A stretch of 64,000 nt of DNA from Ottowia beijingensis. Lineage in GTDB: Bacteria; Pseudomonadota; Gammaproteobacteria; Burkholderiales; Burkholderiaceae_C. The stretch covers positions 3,348,001-3,412,000 of the forward strand of contig NZ_JACCKX010000001.1 in assembly GCF_013423955.1 (NCBI RefSeq), written 5' to 3'. The notes beneath the pieces are model-generated. The model saw only the letters and a program-made list of their open reading frames with translations. It was not told where the DNA came from and searched no databases. Of this stretch, positions 9,153 through 21,944 are shown one piece after another (the first letter of the stretch is position 1; each line of letters starts with the position of its first letter). A program made the position numbers and the translations under genes.

Positions 9153-9842
9153 ATGATCCAGCCCCTTCGCCTGCTGCGGCGCCTGCGCCACTACCCCTCG
9201 TCGGCCCTGCTGGCGGTGCAACTGGTGGGGGTGGTGATGTATGCGCTGCTGGACGACGGCCGCACCGGGCGCGTGGGGCAGGTGGTGCTCAGCCTGTTCG
9301 GGCTGCTGGTGCTGGGCATGGCGCTGCGCGTGGTGCGCCAGAGCCCGGCCGCCAACAGCTGGGCCATGGGGCTGGCGGCCAGCGTGCTGGTGCTGTGGAT
9401 GTGGCAGTGGGTGTCGCCGGGCACGCACCTGCTGCTGCTTATCTCGGTGCTGGAGGCGCTGTTCTACCTGTACGCGGCCGGCGCGCTGATCGCCTACCTT
9501 CTGCAGGACGACACCGCCACCACCGACGAGCTGATGGCCGCTGGCGCCACCTTCACCGTGCTGGCCTGGGCCTTCGCGCACCTGTACATGGCCTGCCAAC
9601 TGCTGGTGCCGGGCACCTTCCCGGCGGCGGTGCGACCGGGCGAACCGCGCACCTGGTTCGAGTTGCTGTTTCTCAGCTTCACCACGCTGGCCGGCGTGGG
9701 CTTGAGCGACATCGCGCCGGTCAAGCCCATGGGCCGCGCGCTGGTCATGCTGGAGGAGCTGGCGGGCGTGATGTACATCGCCGGCGTGGTCTCTCGGCTG
9801 GTGGCCTTGACGGTGACCCGGCGCGCAAGCGGCGACCGATAA
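9153..9842 (+). CDS. Small membrane protein resembling a two-TM ion-channel domain
   Basis: The 229-residue protein has five or more hydrophobic segments ([85 protein letters not shown]). Its C-terminal part, [20 protein letters not shown], lies where a potassium-channel pore loop would be, but the TVGYGD filter is replaced by GVGLSD. It may therefore be a channel-fold protein without normal potassium selectivity. The start ATG at 9153 is divergent from thyA, 52 bases away. Confidence 0.75.
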   Translation: MIQPLRLLRRLRHYPSSALLAVQLVGVVMYALLDDGRTGRVGQVVLSLFGLLVLGMALRVVRQSPAANSWAMGLAASVLVLWMWQWVSPGTHLLLLISVLEALFYLYAAGALIAYLLQDDTATTDELMAAGATFTVLAWAFAHLYMACQLLVPGTFPAAVRPGEPRTWFELLFLSFTTLAGVGLSDIAPVKPMGRALVMLEELAGVMYIAGVVSRLVALTVTRRASGDR

Positions 9843-9898
9843 GCGCCGGCTGCTCCTGTTTTTGGCTCGCTCGCGGCGGGTGACAGATGGGCCAAAGA

Positions 9899-9914
9899 CT
9901 GTATAAAACAACAG
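9899..9914 (+). promoter_or_regulatory. LexA (SOS) box upstream of imuA
   Basis: The sequence CTGTATAAAACAACAG fits CTGT-N8-ACAG exactly and lies 29 bases before the imuA ATG. LexA would repress imuA-imuB-dnaE2 here until DNA damage. The location matches known control of this cassette in other bacteria. Confidence 0.9.
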
Positions 9915-9942
9915 TTATTTGCGTTGTTTTCATGCGGTTGAA

Positions 9943-10764
9943 ATGTCTGCCTCGTCCTGTCTGTCGTCCCTGCCATCCGCCCTTGGCGCCAGCGTCTGGC
10001 GTGCCGATGAGCTGGCGGGCGCGGCCGTGGGCACGGTGGCCAGCGGCCACGCCGCGCTGGATGCCGAACTGCCCGGCGGCGGCTGGCCGCTGGGCGCGCT
10101 GATCGAATTGCTGCAGCCGGCGCGCGATGCGCCCGTGTGGTCGTTGCTGCTGCCGGCCGTGGTGGCGCGCCAGCAGGCCAGCGGCGGGGCGGTGGTGCTG
10201 GTCAATCCGCCGCACGAGCCGTTTCTGCCCGCGTTCGCGGCGGCGGGGCTCCCCGCCTCATCCGTGCTGTGGGTGCGCGGCGAAACGCCGGTGGCGCCAC
10301 TGTGGGCCAGCGAGCAGGCGCTGCGCTGCGCCGACGTGGCCGCCGTGCTGGCCTGGCTGCCGCGCGCGCGCGCCGGCGATCTGCGCCGCCTGCACGCGGC
10401 GGCCGCGCTGCGTGCCGACAGCCTGCTGTTCGTGCTGCGGCCGCAGGCCGCCGGGGCGGCCGGCTCCTGCGCGCGGCTGCGCCTGCGGGTGGGCGTGCCG
10501 GCGGCGGCGCCCGTGCACGGCGCGGGGCACCCCGACGCGGCGCGGCAGGCGCTGGCACCAGCGCTGTGCGTCGACATCCTCAAGCGCCGCGGGCCGCCGC
10601 TCGATGCGCCCTTGCAGCTGCCGGCGCAGGCGCCACGGCTGCGCGCGCTGCTGGCCGCCAGCGCGCCAGCGGGCGCGGCCGGGCCGGGCGGCGGGAAGGT
10701 GCGGTCGCTGGACACGAAGAAAGAAGAGAGCCATGCACTGGATCGCCTTGCAGTGGCCGCCTGA
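9943..10764 (+). CDS. imuA: Translesion-synthesis accessory protein ImuA
   Basis: ImuA is a RecA/SulA-like accessory protein of the damage-inducible mutasome with ImuB and DnaE2. The 273-residue product opens with SLPSALGASVWRADELAG and contains HAALDAELPGGGWPLGALIE, the family's signature replacing a Walker A loop, and VDILKRRGPPLDAPLQL near the end. The ATG at 9943 follows an in-frame TTG at 9919. It overlaps imuB by 32 bases. It is controlled by the LexA box at 9899-9914. Confidence 0.9.
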   Translation: MSASSCLSSLPSALGASVWRADELAGAAVGTVASGHAALDAELPGGGWPLGALIELLQPARDAPVWSLLLPAVVARQQASGGAVVLVNPPHEPFLPAFAAAGLPASSVLWVRGETPVAPLWASEQALRCADVAAVLAWLPRARAGDLRRLHAAAALRADSLLFVLRPQAAGAAGSCARLRLRVGVPAAAPVHGAGHPDAARQALAPALCVDILKRRGPPLDAPLQLPAQAPRLRALLAASAPAGAAGPGGGKVRSLDTKKEESHALDRLAVAA

Positions 10765-10956
10765 GGGCAGCGTGGCGGGCGATGGCCTGCCCGCGGCTGC
10801 GGCGCCGCCCGTCGGCGCGGCGCCCACGCGCGAGGCGCTCGGCTGGTGGGCCTTGCAGTTCACGCCGCACGTGGCCTGGGTGGACGAGGCGCTGCTGCTC
10901 GAAGTCTCGGCCAGCCTGCGGCTGTGGGGCGGCCTGAAGGCGCTGATGCGCCGCAT

Positions 10957-11023
10957 TAATGAATCAAATCCGGCGCCAGCCGTTGTGCAGCAAGCGCAGG
11001 AAGCTACTGGATTGGTAGCAATC
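10957..11023 (-). repeat. imuB: R65 repeat copy inside imuB (translated)
   Basis: The copy lies in reverse orientation (CAAGCGCAGGAAGCTAC at its centre) and is read as ESNPAPAVVQQAQEATGLVA. It keeps the imuB frame open. Confidence 0.65.
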
Positions 11024-11827
11024 GCCCTGTTGCGCCTGCGCTCGGGCAGGCAGGCGCTGCCTGCCGACCGGCCCGCCGCGTTGCCGCTGGCCACGCTCAC
11101 GGCCGCGCAGCCGCACCTGCCCCTGTTCGCGCGGCTGGGCTGCCGCACCTGGGGCGATGTGCACGCCTTGCCGCGCGCGCCGATGGTGCGGCGCTTCGGC
11201 GCCGAGTTGCGCCGCGCGCTCGACATCGCCTGGGGCCTGGCGCCTGAAAGCTACCCCTGGCTCACGCTGCCCGAGCGCTTCGACCAGCGGCTCGAGTTGC
11301 CCCAGCGCGCGGACGACGCCCCGGCGCTGATGTGGTCGGCCAACCGCCTGCTCACTTTGCTACAGCTGTGGCTGCGCGCGCGCCAGTTGGGCGTGCTGGC
11401 GTTCGAGCTGGAATGGACGCTCGACCTGAAGCGCCTGGACGGCCGCGCGCTGCCGCCCACGCAATCGCTCGTCATCGGCACGGCCGAGCCGGGGCAGGCC
11501 ATGGTGCACCTGCGCCGCCTGCTGGCCGAGCGGCTGGCGCACGTCAGCCTGCTGGCGCCGGCGAACGGCCTGCGCCTGCGCAGCCTGGACACCGCGCCCT
11601 GGGTCGCGCCCACGGTGAGCTTTCTGCCCGAAGACCAGCGCAGCGGCGATCCGCTGCACGTCTTCATCGAACGCGTCAGCGCGCGGCTGGGCGTCGGCAG
11701 CGTGCAAGCGCCCGTGCTGCAGGCCGATCATCGGCCGGAGTGCATGCAGGGCTGGCAGGCGGCCGAGCTGGCCGGCCGTCGCCGGCGGCCAGTCCCACGG
11801 CGCAGAAGCGATCCGGAAAGCGGCCCA

Positions 11828-12267
11828 AGGACATGGCTCCTTCCCCGCTGGGGAAGGCCGGGATGGGGGCAGCCCCGTCAGCCATGCCACCGCCGCCAGC
11901 CCCTCACCCCAGCCCTCTCCCCAAAGGGGCGAGGGCGCAAACTCATCCGCTGCCGCACGGGCGCCCACTGCCCCCTCTCGCCGGCGGCAGAGGGCTGGGG
12001 TGAGGGGAAAGCAACTAAAGATGCGCAGCCGTTTTTGAACCAAATCAGCCTCTGATCGTTGCTGATAAAGCGCAGTTCGCTATTGAAAATGAAGCAAACT
12101 TTCCTCCTTCCCTCGCTGGGGAAGGCTGGGGTGGGGTCGCCACCGTTGACCATGGCCGCGCCGCTGGCCCTCACCCTAGCCCTCTCCCCAAAGGGGCGAG
12201 GAGCAAGCGGTGGCATCGCCCGGGGCTGCTTACTCCTCTCCCGCCGGGCGGGAGAGGGTCGGGGTGA
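11828..12267. repeat. Composite palindromic repeat A-R65-A within imuB
   Basis: Two ~190-base A modules flank an R65-like segment (about 12019-12098). Each A module begins CTCCCCGCTGGGGAAGG-type sequence and carries a large inverted pair: CCTCACCCCAGCCCTCTCCC against GAGGGCTGGGGTGAGG. The same A-R order recurs at 15364-15690 inside dnaE2. The long stems could fold strongly in RNA. Confidence 0.8.
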
Positions 12268-12580
12268 GGAGCCGCAACCTCGTGGCACAGCCTTCTCCCC
12301 GACGCGCTCGCCCCCACCTGGCTGCTGCGCGAACCGCTGCCGCTGGAGGTGGCCGAAGGCGGCCAGCCCTGCCACCACGGCCCGCTGCGCCTGCTGGCCG
12401 GCCCGCGCCGCGTCGAAACCGGCTGGTGGCCCGACCCTGCCGCACCCGGCGCCCCTGTCGCCGCGCGCGACTACTACATCGCCCAGAACCCGGCGGCCGA
12501 ACTGCTGTGGGTCTACCGCGAACGCGCCACGTCGGCGGCGCCGAGCGCCGCCGGACCGCGCTGGTTCCTGCACGGCCTGT

Positions 12581-15500
12581 ATGCCTGAGCCGAGCCACAA
12601 GGAACTGGCCGAACGCGCCGACTGGGCGCGGCGCCATCGCGCCCGGTTCTTGAAGAAAAATCAGCCGCTGGTCGGCATCCAGACTGCGCAACAAGCTACA
12701 GAAAAAGAAGCAACCGAGCCGCCGCCCTACGCCGAACTGCACTGCCTCACCCACTTCAGCTTCCAGCGCGGCGCCTCAAGCCCCGAAGAGCTGGTGCGCC
12801 GCGCCTGGGCGCTGGGCTACACGGCGCTGGCCATCACCGACGAGTGCTCGGTGGCCGGCGTGGTGCGCGCCTGGAGCGCGCACAAGGTCTGCGCCCGCGC
12901 ACCCGAGCCCGGCGATGCGTTCGACGACGAACTGAGCGCCGTGCGCGCCGCGCGCCGCGCCGCCGGCGTGAGTGCGCCGCTGCAACTGCTTTTCGGCAGC
13001 GAATTCCGCTTCGACGGCCAGGGCACGCTGGTGGCGATCGCGCGCGATCTGCACAGCTGGGGCGACCTGTGCAGCTTCATCACCGCCTGTCGCCGCGCCG
13101 CGCCCAAGGGGCACCACGCGCTGCCGCCGCTGGCCCAGGCGCTGGCCGCACTGCGGCGCTGCGCGCTGCTGTGGGCGCCGGCGAAGGAGGGGTCGAAAGC
13201 TATCGATTCAATAGCTGACTGCGCTTTACAGACAAGCGTCAGCGGCCCATTTGATTCAAAAATCACGCTGCTGGCCGAGCTGCACGGTGGCGCCGACGAT
13301 GCCCTTTGGCTGGCGCAGCTGCGCGCGCTGTCCGCCGCCACCGGCTGGCCGCTGGCGGCGGCCGGCGACGTGCACATGCACGTGCGCGCGCGCAAACGCC
13401 TGCACGACGTGATGACCGCCATCCGCGTCGGCCAACCGGTGCACGCCTGCGGTTTCGCGCTGCAAGCCAACGCCGAGCGCCACCTGCGCCCGCGCGAGCG
13501 GCTGGCGGCGGTGTACCCGCCCGACCTGTTGGCCGCCACGCTGGCGGTGGCCGCGCGCTGCGCGTTCGAGCTGGACGAAATCCAATACAACTATCCGGAA
13601 GAGGCGGTCATCGAGGGCCTGACGCCGACCGAAACCCTGGCGCAACTGACCCGCGAAGGCGCCGCCTGGCGCTTTCCCAAAGGCGTGCCGCCGCGCATTC
13701 AAGGCTTCATCGACAAGGAACTCGCCCTGATCGAGGAATGCCGGTACGAGATGTTCTTCCTCACCGTGCACGACATCGTGCGCTGGGCAAGAGGGCAGGG
13801 CATCCTGTGCCAGGGGCGCGGCTCGGCGGCCAATTCGGTCGTCTGCTATTGCCTGGGCATCACCGCCGCCGACCCCGAAAAATCCAACCCGCTGCTGGAG
13901 CGCTTCATCAGCAAGGCGCGCCAGAACGAGCCGCCCGACATCGACGTCGATTTCGAGCACGAGCGGCGCGAACAAGTCATCCAGTACATCTACCGCAAAT
14001 ACGGCCGCAGCCGCGCCGCTTTGAGCGCCACGGTCATCTGCTACAGAAGGCGCAGCGCCCTGCGCGACGTGGGCCGCGCGCTGGGCGTGGACGAGCGGCT
14101 GATCGACGCCTTCGCCAAGGATCACCACTGGTTCGACGACGGCCTGGCCGCGCACCGCCTGGGCGATCTGGCGGCCACGGTCGGCGCCGCCATCACGCCC
14201 GCGCTGGCCAGCCTGTGGCTGCAACTGACCGAGCAGCTGCGCGGCGCGCCGCGCCACCTGAGCCAGCACGTCGGCGGCTTCGTGCTGACCGAAACGCCCT
14301 TGCACCGCCTGGTGCCGCTGGAAAACGCGGCCATGGAAGGCGATCCCGTGCAGTGGGCCGACCCCGACGCAGAAGGTGAAGCACCCGCCAGCGCCCACGC
14401 GATCTGCCCGGAACTGGAACGCTGGCTGCCGCCGCGCCCGCGCTGCGGCAAGTCATCCAGTGGGACAAGGACGACCTCGACGCGCTGGGCCTGATGAAGG
14501 TCGACGTGCTGGCACTGGGCATGCTCACGGCCATGCGGCGCTGCCTTGAAATGGTCTCGCGTCGGCGTGGCAGGCCGTTCACGCGCTCCGATATCCAGAG
14601 CGAATGTCCGGAAACCTACCGCATGATCCGCCGCGCCGACACCGTGGGCACCTTCCAGATCGAAAGCCGCGCGCAGATGAGCATGCTGCCGCGCCTGAAG
14701 CCCACCACCTTCTACGACCTGGTGGTCGAAGTCGCCATCGTGCGGCCGGGGCCGATCAGCGGCGGCATGGTGCACCCGTACCTGAAGGCGCGCGAGCGTC
14801 GGCGGCGCGGTCTGCCCATCACCTACGATCGTTCGACCAACGACCCCGCGCCCAACCCGGCCGATCCTGACGACCCGGAATGCCAGCCCCGCCTGGCCAA
14901 GGCGCTCAGGCGCACGCTGGGCATTCCGATTTTTCAGGAGCAGGTCATGGAAGTCGCCATGATCGCCGCCGACTACAGCGCCGAGGATGCCGACCGGTTG
15001 CGCCGCGACATGGCCGCCTGGAAGCGCAAGGGCGGTCTGGGGCCGCACCGCGAACGCCTCATCCAGGGCATGCGGCGCAACGGCTATGAGCTGGAATACG
15101 CCGAGCGCATCTTCAGGCAGATCGAAGGCTTCGGCGAATACGGCTTCCCGAAAGCCACGCCTACAGCTTTGCCCTGATCGCCTACGAAAGCAGCTGGCTC
15201 AAGTGCCACGAGCCCGAGGCGTTTCTGGCGGCGATGCTCAATTCGCAGCCGATGGGTTTCTATGGCCCGGCGCAACTGGTTCAGGACGCCAGGCGCCACG
15301 GCGTCGTCGTGCTGCCGCCGGATGTGACGGTGAGCGGGTGGGATTGCGCGCTGGAGGAGGCTGTCTTGGCTCTCTCCCCGCTGGGGCAGGGCCGGGGTGG
15401 GGGTCAGCCCCGTGGCCGATGGCCGCGCCGTCGGCCCTCACCCCAGCCCTCTCCCCAGAGGGGCGAGGGAGCAAGCCCATCCGCTGCGGCACGGGCGGCT

Positions 15501-16469
15501 ATCGCCCCTCTCCCGCTTGCGGGAGAGGGCTGGGGTGAGGGGCAGGCGGTTGAAGATGCGCAGCCTTTTTTGAATCAAATTTGCCTCGGGACCTTACCCA
15601 GAAAGCGCAACACGCTATTGAAAATGAAGCTTATTTTTCTCCCTCCCCGCTGGGGAGGGCCGGGGTGGGGGCCACCCCGCGCCACCCGCCAATCCGCCGG
15701 CACCCATCCCAGCCTTACCCCAGCAAGAGAAACGGCAAGACCTGCCGTCCGCCTGGGCCTGCGCCTGGCGCAGGGCTTGAACGAAGCCGCCGCCCGGCGC
15801 ATCGAGCAAGCGCGCGCCGAGCGGCCGTTCACCAGCGTCGATGACCTCGCGCGCCGCGCGCAACTGGACGTGAAGGCACTCAACCAGCTCGCCGCCGCCG
15901 ACGCGCTCATCACCCTGGCCGGCCACCGCCGCCAGCAGGTGTGGCAGGGCGCGGCCCTCAAGTCAGCACCGGAACTGCTGCGCGACGCGCCCATCGACGA
16001 GGACGCGCTCGTGCTGCCCGCCGCGCCGGAAGGCGAAGAAATCGTGCACGACTACGCCGCCCTCGGCCTGACGCTGCGGCGCCACCCGCTGGCGCTGCTG
16101 CGCCCGCGCCTGGCCCGCTGGCGCCTGCGCAGCGCCCAGGAGTTGAAGGCCGCCCGGCACGGCGAGCAGGTGCGCGCCTGCGGTATCGTCATCGGCCGGC
16201 AGCAGCCCGGCACCGCCAAGGGCACCATCTTCGTCACGCTGGAAGACGAGACCGGCCCCGTCAACGTCATCGTCTGGAAAAGCGTGCGGGTGGCCGAAGA
16301 TCAGCGCAACGCCCTGCTGCGCTCGCGCCTGCTGGCCGTGCAGGGCGAATGGCAGATCGGCCAGGACAGCGGCGGCCACGTGCGCCATCTCATCGCGCAG
16401 CGCTTTGTCGATCTCACGCCGCTGCTCGGCCGCATCGCCGGGCTGACGACGAGCCGCGACTTTCATTGA
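12581..16469 (+). CDS. dnaE2: Error-prone DNA polymerase III alpha-type subunit DnaE2
   Basis: DnaE2 is the SOS-induced mutagenic C-family polymerase. The PHP domain starts [20 protein letters not shown]. The catalytic aspartates are in [14 protein letters not shown], and conserved palm/finger segments follow ([35 protein letters not shown]). The C-terminal OB fold is [20 protein letters not shown]. Frame breaks near 14415-14440 and 15150 each need one base. A ~375-base repeat block at 15360-15735 is fully open in frame between DCALEE and [14 protein letters not shown]65 copies add residues at 12650 and 13194. It overlaps imuB by 8 bases. Confidence 0.88.
12650..12715 (-). repeat. dnaE2: Degenerate R65 repeat copy inside dnaE2
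   Basis: It is read as [20 protein letters not shown] between the N-terminal helix and the PHP domain. The palindrome core is decayed, so this is the weakest in-gene copy. Confidence 0.45.
13194..13265 (+). repeat. dnaE2: R65 repeat copy inside dnaE2 (translated)
   Basis: This clear copy has GATTCAATAGCTGACTGCGC, GACAAGCGTCAGCGGCC and a TTTGATTCAAAAATC tail. It is read in frame as [20 protein letters not shown], within the PHP domain region. Confidence 0.8.
15364..15690. repeat. Composite palindromic repeat A-R65-A' within dnaE2
   Basis: It matches the imuB block in order and sequence: CTCCCCGCTGGGG, GCCCTCACCCCAGCCCTCTC, GAGAGGGCTGGGGTGAGG, GATGCGCAGCC, and an R65-like part ending GCTATTGAAAATGAAGC. 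A partial second A module follows. Here the whole block is open in the dnaE2 frame. Confidence 0.8.
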
Positions 16470-16531
16470 CCATGGCCCGGCGCCGCCCCGCCGCACACGT
16501 CGCCCACCCCGCGCAGAATGCGCTGTTCGCC

Positions 16532-17083
16532 ATGACCGACCTGCCCACGCCCGCCGCCCCGCGCCGCCTGTTCACCGCGCTGTTCCCGCCGCCCGAGGCC
16601 TGCGCTGCCATCGACGCCGAACGCCAGCGCTGGCCCGGCCTGCCGCGCCGCCTGCACCCGGTGCCCGAGCGCATGCACCTCACGCTGCAGTTCTTCAACG
16701 CGGTCGATGCGCCGCACGAGCGCGACTGGCTGGCCGCGCTGCAGACGCTGCGGTTTGCTACGTTCGAGATCACGCTCACGCAAGCCGAACTGTGGCGCGC
16801 GCCCAGCGGCGTGATTGCGGTGCTGGTGCCGGAGCACACGCCCGAACTGGCCGCGCTGCACCGCGCCACCGCCCAACTGGCCCGTCAGGCGGGCCTGCCC
16901 GCCGCCAGCAACGGTTTCAAGCCCCACCTGACCACTTTGCGTCATGCCGAACGCCCCACGCTGGCGCCGCTGACCGAGCCCATCCGCTGGACGGTGCGGC
17001 AGGTCGATCTGATCTGGTCCGACCTCAAGGCCCAGCCGCCGCAGTACCGCCGGCTGGGGCAGTTCGGCCGCAGGGCGCCATGA
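16532..17083 (+). CDS. thpR: 2'-5' RNA ligase family protein (ThpR-type cyclic phosphodiesterase)
   Basis: The two HxT motifs of the 2H phosphoesterase superfamily are present: MHLTLQFFNAVDAPHE and KPHLTTLRHAERPTL, about 80 residues apart, with an N-terminal RRLFTALFPPPEACAAIDA. The bacterial enzyme hydrolyses or joins 2',5'-linked RNA ends in vitro; its role in cells is unclear. The start at 16532 (MTDLPTPAAP) gives the usual 183 residues; an ATG at 16472 would add 20 residues. It follows dnaE2 closely and may be read from the same message. Confidence 0.88.
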   Translation: MTDLPTPAAPRRLFTALFPPPEACAAIDAERQRWPGLPRRLHPVPERMHLTLQFFNAVDAPHERDWLAALQTLRFATFEITLTQAELWRAPSGVIAVLVPEHTPELAALHRATAQLARQAGLPAASNGFKPHLTTLRHAERPTLAPLTEPIRWTVRQVDLIWSDLKAQPPQYRRLGQFGRRAP

Positions 17084-17159
17084 AGCGGACTCGGCGCTGG
17101 CAGCAGCGCGAGGTGTCAAGTCCATCTCCGCGATGGCAGAACGCCGGCCAGGCGCCGAA

Positions 17160-17204
17160 TCCGCTAAAATCTAGTTGATTCAACCAATTTTTCTGGAGGT
17201 CGTC
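17160..17204 (+). promoter_or_regulatory. Promoter/operator and ribosome-binding site of the phd-vapC pair
   Basis: A short palindrome GTTGATTCAAC lies at about 17174-17184, next to an AT-rich stretch, a plausible site for autoregulation by the antitoxin. TCTGGAGG at 17191-17198 is a strong ribosome-binding site and fixes the antitoxin start at 17205. Confidence 0.5.
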
Positions 17205-17505
17205 ATGCCATCACCCGCCGTCGGCCTGTTCGAGGCCAAGACCCGCCTGTCCGAATTCGTCGCGCGCGCCGAGGCGGGCGAAGAAGTGATCATCATGCGC
17301 CACAACAAGCCGGTGGCGAAGATCGTGCCGCTGCATGCCAAGGCCGACGCGCCGGCGCAAGCCATTCCGCCATTCGTTCAGCGCACCTTTCATACCGGGG
17401 TGCCGCTGGTCGATCTGACCAAGGCCAACCAGCTCGCGGCCGAACTGGAAGACGAAGAACTGATCGAGAAGATGCGCCGCATCGAGCAGGACTACCAGGA
17501 GCGCC

Positions 17506-17519
<14 letters not shown>
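17205..17519 (+). CDS. Phd/YefM-family antitoxin
   Basis: The 104-residue protein has the Phd/YefM DNA-binding half (VGLFEAKTRLSEFVARAEAG followed by EEVIIMRHNKPVAKIVP) and a C-terminal acidic toxin-binding tail (AAELEDEELIEKMRRIEQDY). It overlaps the PIN toxin gene by 14 bases, the usual antitoxin-first order with coupled translation. It should neutralise the toxin and repress the operon. The overlap and family match make the assignment firm. Confidence 0.92.
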
Positions 17520-20931
<3,412 letters not shown>

Positions 20932-20997
20932 ACCAAATGTCGGGCTTGGCATCCTGCTGCGCGGGGCCACTTCGCGGGCCCTCTGCTCCGCAGTCGC

Positions 20998-21089
20998 AGC
21001 CCGACATGGCGATGGCTGGGGGCACCGATGCGTCGGGGCTGCCGAAGGCGCTGTCGTCGGTGCAGGGCTGGGTGGCAGAGCGCGTCTGA
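20998..21089 (+). repeat. Duplicated 3' end of alaS
   Basis: This 92-base segment repeats the last 30 codons of alaS ([20 protein letters not shown], then VQGWVAERV and a stop) 66 bases downstream of the real stop, with several substitutions. Between the copies ATGTCGGGCT (20937) is the inverted complement of AGCCCGACAT at the copy's start, so the spacer can form a hairpin. Confidence 0.85.
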
Positions 21090-21101
21090 TCGGGGCCGAC
21101 G

Positions 21102-21569
21102 ATGGCGTTTGCGGTCCATCATCTCGGCGTCGATGACGTTCCGCTGATGGACGCCATGCGCGCCATGTTCGGCGCTGCCTTCGAGGATGAGGCCACCTAC
21201 CTTGGCAAGCCACCGTCCGCCGACGAAGCGCGCGCGTGGCTGGCGCGCGAGGGCGTCATCGCGCTGGCCGCCGTGGAGGACGGCGCGGTGATCGGCGGGC
21301 TGGTGGCGTATGTGCTGCCCAAGTTCGAGCAGGCGCGCAGCGAAATCTACCTCTACGACCTGGCGGTCGATGCCGCGCACCGCCGGCGCGGCGTGGCCAC
21401 GGCGCTGATTCGCCACCTGCAGGCCATGGCCGCCGAGCGCGGCGCGTGGGTGATCTTCGTGCAGGCCGACCAGGGCGACGATGCGGCGATCGCGCTGTAC
21501 ACCCGGCTCGGCACGCGCGAGGACGTGCTGCACTTCGACATCCCGCCCCGGCCGCACCCTTCGCGCTGA
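21102..21569 (+). CDS. GNAT acetyltransferase close to AAC(3)-I aminoglycoside acetyltransferases
   Basis: The 155-residue protein follows the AAC(3)-I plan closely: KFEQARSEIYLYDLAVDAAH, then the acetyl-CoA loop RRRGVATALIRHLQ, VIFVQADQGDDAAIALYTRL and GTREDVLHFDI. Clinical AAC(3)-I enzymes acetylate the 3-amino group of gentamicin-class drugs. Whether this chromosomal homologue confers resistance is not shown by sequence. Codon use looks native, so it may be an ancestral or housekeeping relative rather than a recent cassette. It starts 12 bases after the duplicated alaS end. Confidence 0.85.
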   Translation: MAFAVHHLGVDDVPLMDAMRAMFGAAFEDEATYLGKPPSADEARAWLAREGVIALAAVEDGAVIGGLVAYVLPKFEQARSEIYLYDLAVDAAHRRRGVATALIRHLQAMAAERGAWVIFVQADQGDDAAIALYTRLGTREDVLHFDIPPRPHPSR

Positions 21570-21935
21570 GGCCGGCGCACCCCGTGGCCCACGGCGGGCG
21601 GCGCGCCGCCGCACAGGCCGGGTGGAAGCAGGGGGACCTTCCATATTTTTCGTGGAAGAAAAATGGGCTTCAGCGCCCGTGTGGCGGGCGCAAGCAGCTC
21701 CTGTTATTGAACTGCACCATGGCGCCAAATGGCTATCGCCCGTTCAAGGGTGATTGCGCCTGCACCTCGTCTGCTGATTCCATTTCCAATTCCATGCGTC
21801 CATCACCGTCATCCCGGCGAAGGCCGGGATCCATGGCTCTGCGCACACGCCGTCTGGATTCCGGCCCCGTATCGCGGTACGGGGCAGGCTTTGCGCCGGA
21901 ATGACGGGCCATGGCAGCTTTGACCTGAATTGGAA
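21570..21935. other. Repeat-filled intergenic region
   Basis: I see no gene in this ~365-base stretch. It holds an R65-type repeat with an extended flank (21652-21740) and most of the MITE-like element at 21774-21944. Confidence 0.6.
21652..21740 (-). repeat. R65-type repeat with extended flank (copy 1)
   Basis: Read on the minus strand it gives GGCGATAGCCATTTGGCGCC, then AGCTGCTTGCGCCCG, CGGGCGCTGAAG and a TTTTT tail, with homology continuing into AAGGTCCCCCT. The same long module occurs at 62125-62260. Confidence 0.7.
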
Positions 21936-21944
21936 TCAGGCGCC
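21774..21944 (-). repeat. MITE-like element with terminal inverted repeats (copy 1)
   Basis: Ends are TGATTCC...CCAATTC and GAATTGGAATCA. The interior carries GTCATCCCGGCGAAGGCCGG, GCACACGCCGTCTGGATTCC and TGCGCCGGAATGACG. Its right end supplies the TGA stop of the MBL gene (21936-21938). Copy 2 is at 56121-56264. Confidence 0.8.

Larger units (their letters stand above)
10733..12588 (+). pseudogene. imuB: Y-family-polymerase-like ImuB, interrupted by a composite repeat
   Basis: ImuB is a catalytically dead Y-family homologue that links ImuA, DnaE2 and the beta clamp. Its start is MHWIALQWPPEGS; the palm/finger-like part runs through WALQFTPHVAWVDEALLLE and the C-terminal region ADHRPECMQGWQ. 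At about 11825 a 440-base repeat block interrupts the gene. The upstream frame stops at 12055. The native C-terminus resumes near 12301 in another frame (DALAPTWLLREPLPLEV to RWFLHGLYA, stop 12588). All three frames of the block contain stops, so ImuB is probably truncated here. An R65 copy at 10957-11023 is in frame. Confidence 0.8.

Noticed and set aside
11880-12030. Possible CRISPR-like or tandem array in the GC-rich repeats
   Set aside because: The units are inverted palindromic arms and a few dispersed copies, not regular direct repeats with unique spacers.
12059-12580. Open frame through the imuB composite repeat leading into dnaE2
   Set aside because: The stretch is repeat DNA plus a wrong-frame reading of the imuB 3' end; dnaE2 begins at the ATG at 12581.
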